Translations under genes and position numbers: made by a program
The notes under the pieces: generated by a model
What the model was told of the DNA's origin: nothing
The model's input: only the letters and a program-made list of their open reading frames with translations
Database searches by the model: none
Shown: positions 6,055 to 7,503 of the stretch, piece by piece
How positions within the stretch are numbered: position 1 is the stretch's first letter
Layout of the letters: each line of letters starts with the position of its first letter
Source of the DNA: Firmicutes bacterium UBA5774
Lineage (GTDB): Bacteria > Bacillota > Clostridia > Peptostreptococcales > Anaerovoracaceae
Reading direction: 5' to 3'
Length of the DNA: 7,503 nucleotides
Assembly: GCA_002418625.1 (NCBI GenBank)
Contig: DIEM01000049.1
Coordinates: 1 to 7,503 of the forward strand

Positions 6055-7503
6055 TCATTTCCCGGCTGCCAGATAACGCATGCCCAGATATGCCTGGCCC
6101 AGGCATATCCCGCCGTCATTCGGTCCGACCGAGATATTGTAATAAACGCCGAAGCCTGATTTCCTCAGCAATTCGAGTGTTCTTTCCATCAAAATCCTGT
6201 TTTGAAAAACGCCTCCGGTCAGGGCGATATCCCCGACCTGACGTTCATCCCTGACCCTTTCGCAGATATGCAGGATCATCTTGGACACCGCTTCGTGAAA
6301 GCCCAGGGCGATGCGCTCCCGGTCAGCCTCACTGCGTACGGCTTCCGCGATAGCCTCAAAGACCGGCCGCGCCGATATCCGCAAGTCCCCGTTGATGTCG
6401 AATGCCATTGCAGCAGGCTTCAAACCTTTCTTCAAGGCTTCCGCCGCCGCGTTCTCAAGCATGATGGCGCATTCGCCTTCATATCGGTTCATATCCTGTA
6501 TTCCCGACAGCGCGGCCACTCCGTCAAACAGCCTGCCCATGCTGGAGCTGCTGATGGTGTTGATCCCGCTCACCAGGGCCGCCTTGACCAGGGGGGATCT
6601 CGGATCGCCGTCCATCTGCTTCATCCCGAAGGCATGAAGGTAGCTCATGGCCGATTTCCAGCCGTCCCTCATCGAAGCGTCTCCTCCGATCATCCGGACA
6701 TAATCAAGATGGGCTGTGCGCTCAAATCCGGTTCCCTCGCACAAAAGAAACTCTCCGCCCCATATGGCACCGTCCGTTCCATAGCCGGTGCCGTCAAAGC
6801 TGACGCCCAGCACCTGTCCGGAAAGATCGTGCTCAGCCATGACGGACGCAACATGGGCGTGGTGGTGCTGGATTTTTAAAAGTTCAATTCCTGATCCGGC
6901 ATTCTGCGCCGCGGCATATTTTTCAGCAAAGGCTGTCGTATAATAGCGCGGATGCATGTCGCAGACCGCCAATCCGGGTTCTATCCTGAAAAGCGCTTTC
7001 ATTCGCTCTACATTGTCATTATATATGATTTCGGCCTCCCGGCTGTCCAGGTCGCCGAAGTATTGGCTCACATAAGCAAACGGCCCTTTCGTCAGGCAAA
7101 AGGAAGCCTTCAGCTGGCCGCCCGCGGCAAAGACCATGTCCGACGCGGTCAGCGCCCCAGCGGACAGATGCACCGGCACCGGGGCATAGCCCTTGGACCT
7201 GCGTATCATCTGCGGCTGCCCGTCTATGACGCGAACGACAGAATCGTCGAGACGGATGCGTATGTCCCTGTCATTATAGAGGATCGCAGTCTCGGGGCAT
7301 TCCATGCCGGCCTTTTGAAGCCGGCACTTTCGTTCGGAAAGGGCTTCGTCCATTTCCGCGTCATCGATGATGATGGGCTGATCCGTCAGATTGGCACTGG
7401 TCATGATCAGCGGGCCGCAGAGATCAGTCAGCAGATACTGTATGCCCATCGAAGGCAGGAAAGCGCCGATGAACCGGCTGGTCCTGCAGACCTCGGGAGA
7501 CAT
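6055..7503 (-). CDS. hypF: HypF, carbamoyltransferase of [NiFe]-hydrogenase maturation (C-terminal part)
   Basis: HypF makes a carbamoyl-adenylate from carbamoyl phosphate and ATP and passes the carbamoyl group to HypE. The last 482 residues are present. With a usual length near 750, roughly 270 residues lie beyond the right edge, including the acylphosphatase and zinc-finger domains and most of the YrdC-like domain. The ATG at the window edge is an internal methionine. The end of the YrdC-like domain is seen as GPLIMTSANLTDQPI (30-44 of the visible part) and DDSVVRVI (86-93), followed by IRRSKGYAPVPV (100-111). The Kae1-like carbamoyltransferase domain has GGQLKASFCL (128-137), the metal-binding HHHAHVAS (213-220), SFDGTGYGTDGAIWGGEF (235-252), and near the end ALTGGVFQN and GPNDGGICLGQA. 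A segment commonly LPYTPLH reads LPSMGIQ here. hypC follows after 10 bp. Confidence 0.97.
   Translation of the reverse strand: MSPEVCRTSRFIGAFLPSMGIQYLLTDLCGPLIMTSANLTDQPIIIDDAEMDEALSERKCRLQKAGMECPETAILYNDRDIRIRLDDSVVRVIDGQPQMIRRSKGYAPVPVHLSAGALTASDMVFAAGGQLKASFCLTKGPFAYVSQYFGDLDSREAEIIYNDNVERMKALFRIEPGLAVCDMHPRYYTTAFAEKYAAAQNAGSGIELLKIQHHHAHVASVMAEHDLSGQVLGVSFDGTGYGTDGAIWGGEFLLCEGTGFERTAHLDYVRMIGGDASMRDGWKSAMSYLHAFGMKQMDGDPRSPLVKAALVSGINTISSSSMGRLFDGVAALSGIQDMNRYEGECAIMLENAAAEALKKGLKPAAMAFDINGDLRISARPVFEAIAEAVRSEADRERIALGFHEAVSKMILHICERVRDERQVGDIALTGGVFQNRILMERTLELLRKSGFGVYYNISVGPNDGGICLGQAYLGMRYLAAGK

Overview
The window looks like chromosomal DNA from a Gram-positive anaerobe of the Clostridia type. 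This is inferred from strong AGGAGG-type ribosome binding sites, a Bacillota-style LexA box, a ydaO-type cyclic-di-AMP riboswitch, the clostridial form of citrate synthase, and [NiFe]-hydrogenase maturation genes. Base composition is moderate, slightly above half G+C by eye, with an AT-rich central intergenic region. No genus can be assigned. There are no mobile elements, tRNAs, rRNAs or CRISPR arrays.

Left block (1-1628, minus strand). A membrane acyltransferase-3 gene (450-1499) lies directly upstream of the 5' end of uvrB (1-431, running off the left edge), 18 bp apart. In the leader, a promoter (-35 TTTACA, 17 bp, -10 TATTAT) carries a perfect GAAC-N4-GTTC LexA operator in its spacer. The acyltransferase and uvrB therefore look like one SOS-controlled transcription unit.

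Middle block (1839-3739, plus strand). A promoter with a perfect TTGACA box feeds straight into a well-conserved c-di-AMP riboswitch aptamer (1895-2003). A short linker with two mutually exclusive hairpins follows, then a citrate synthase gene (2136-3674) with an unusual basic N-terminal extension. The unit ends in a strong hairpin that also works as a terminator from the other side. Control of citrate synthase by c-di-AMP would link this second messenger to the entry step of the citrate/2-oxoglutarate branch. This is the most notable observation in the window.

Right block (3780-7503, minus strand). A compact operon, hypF (partial)-hypC-hypD-hypE, encodes four of the six core proteins that build the Fe(CN)2CO group of [NiFe] hydrogenases. 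HypF supplies the carbamoyl group, HypE dehydrates it to cyanide on its C-terminal cysteine, and HypC-HypD hold the iron during assembly. hypA, hypB and the hydrogenase itself are not in the window. The operon converges on citrate synthase and shares its bidirectional terminator.
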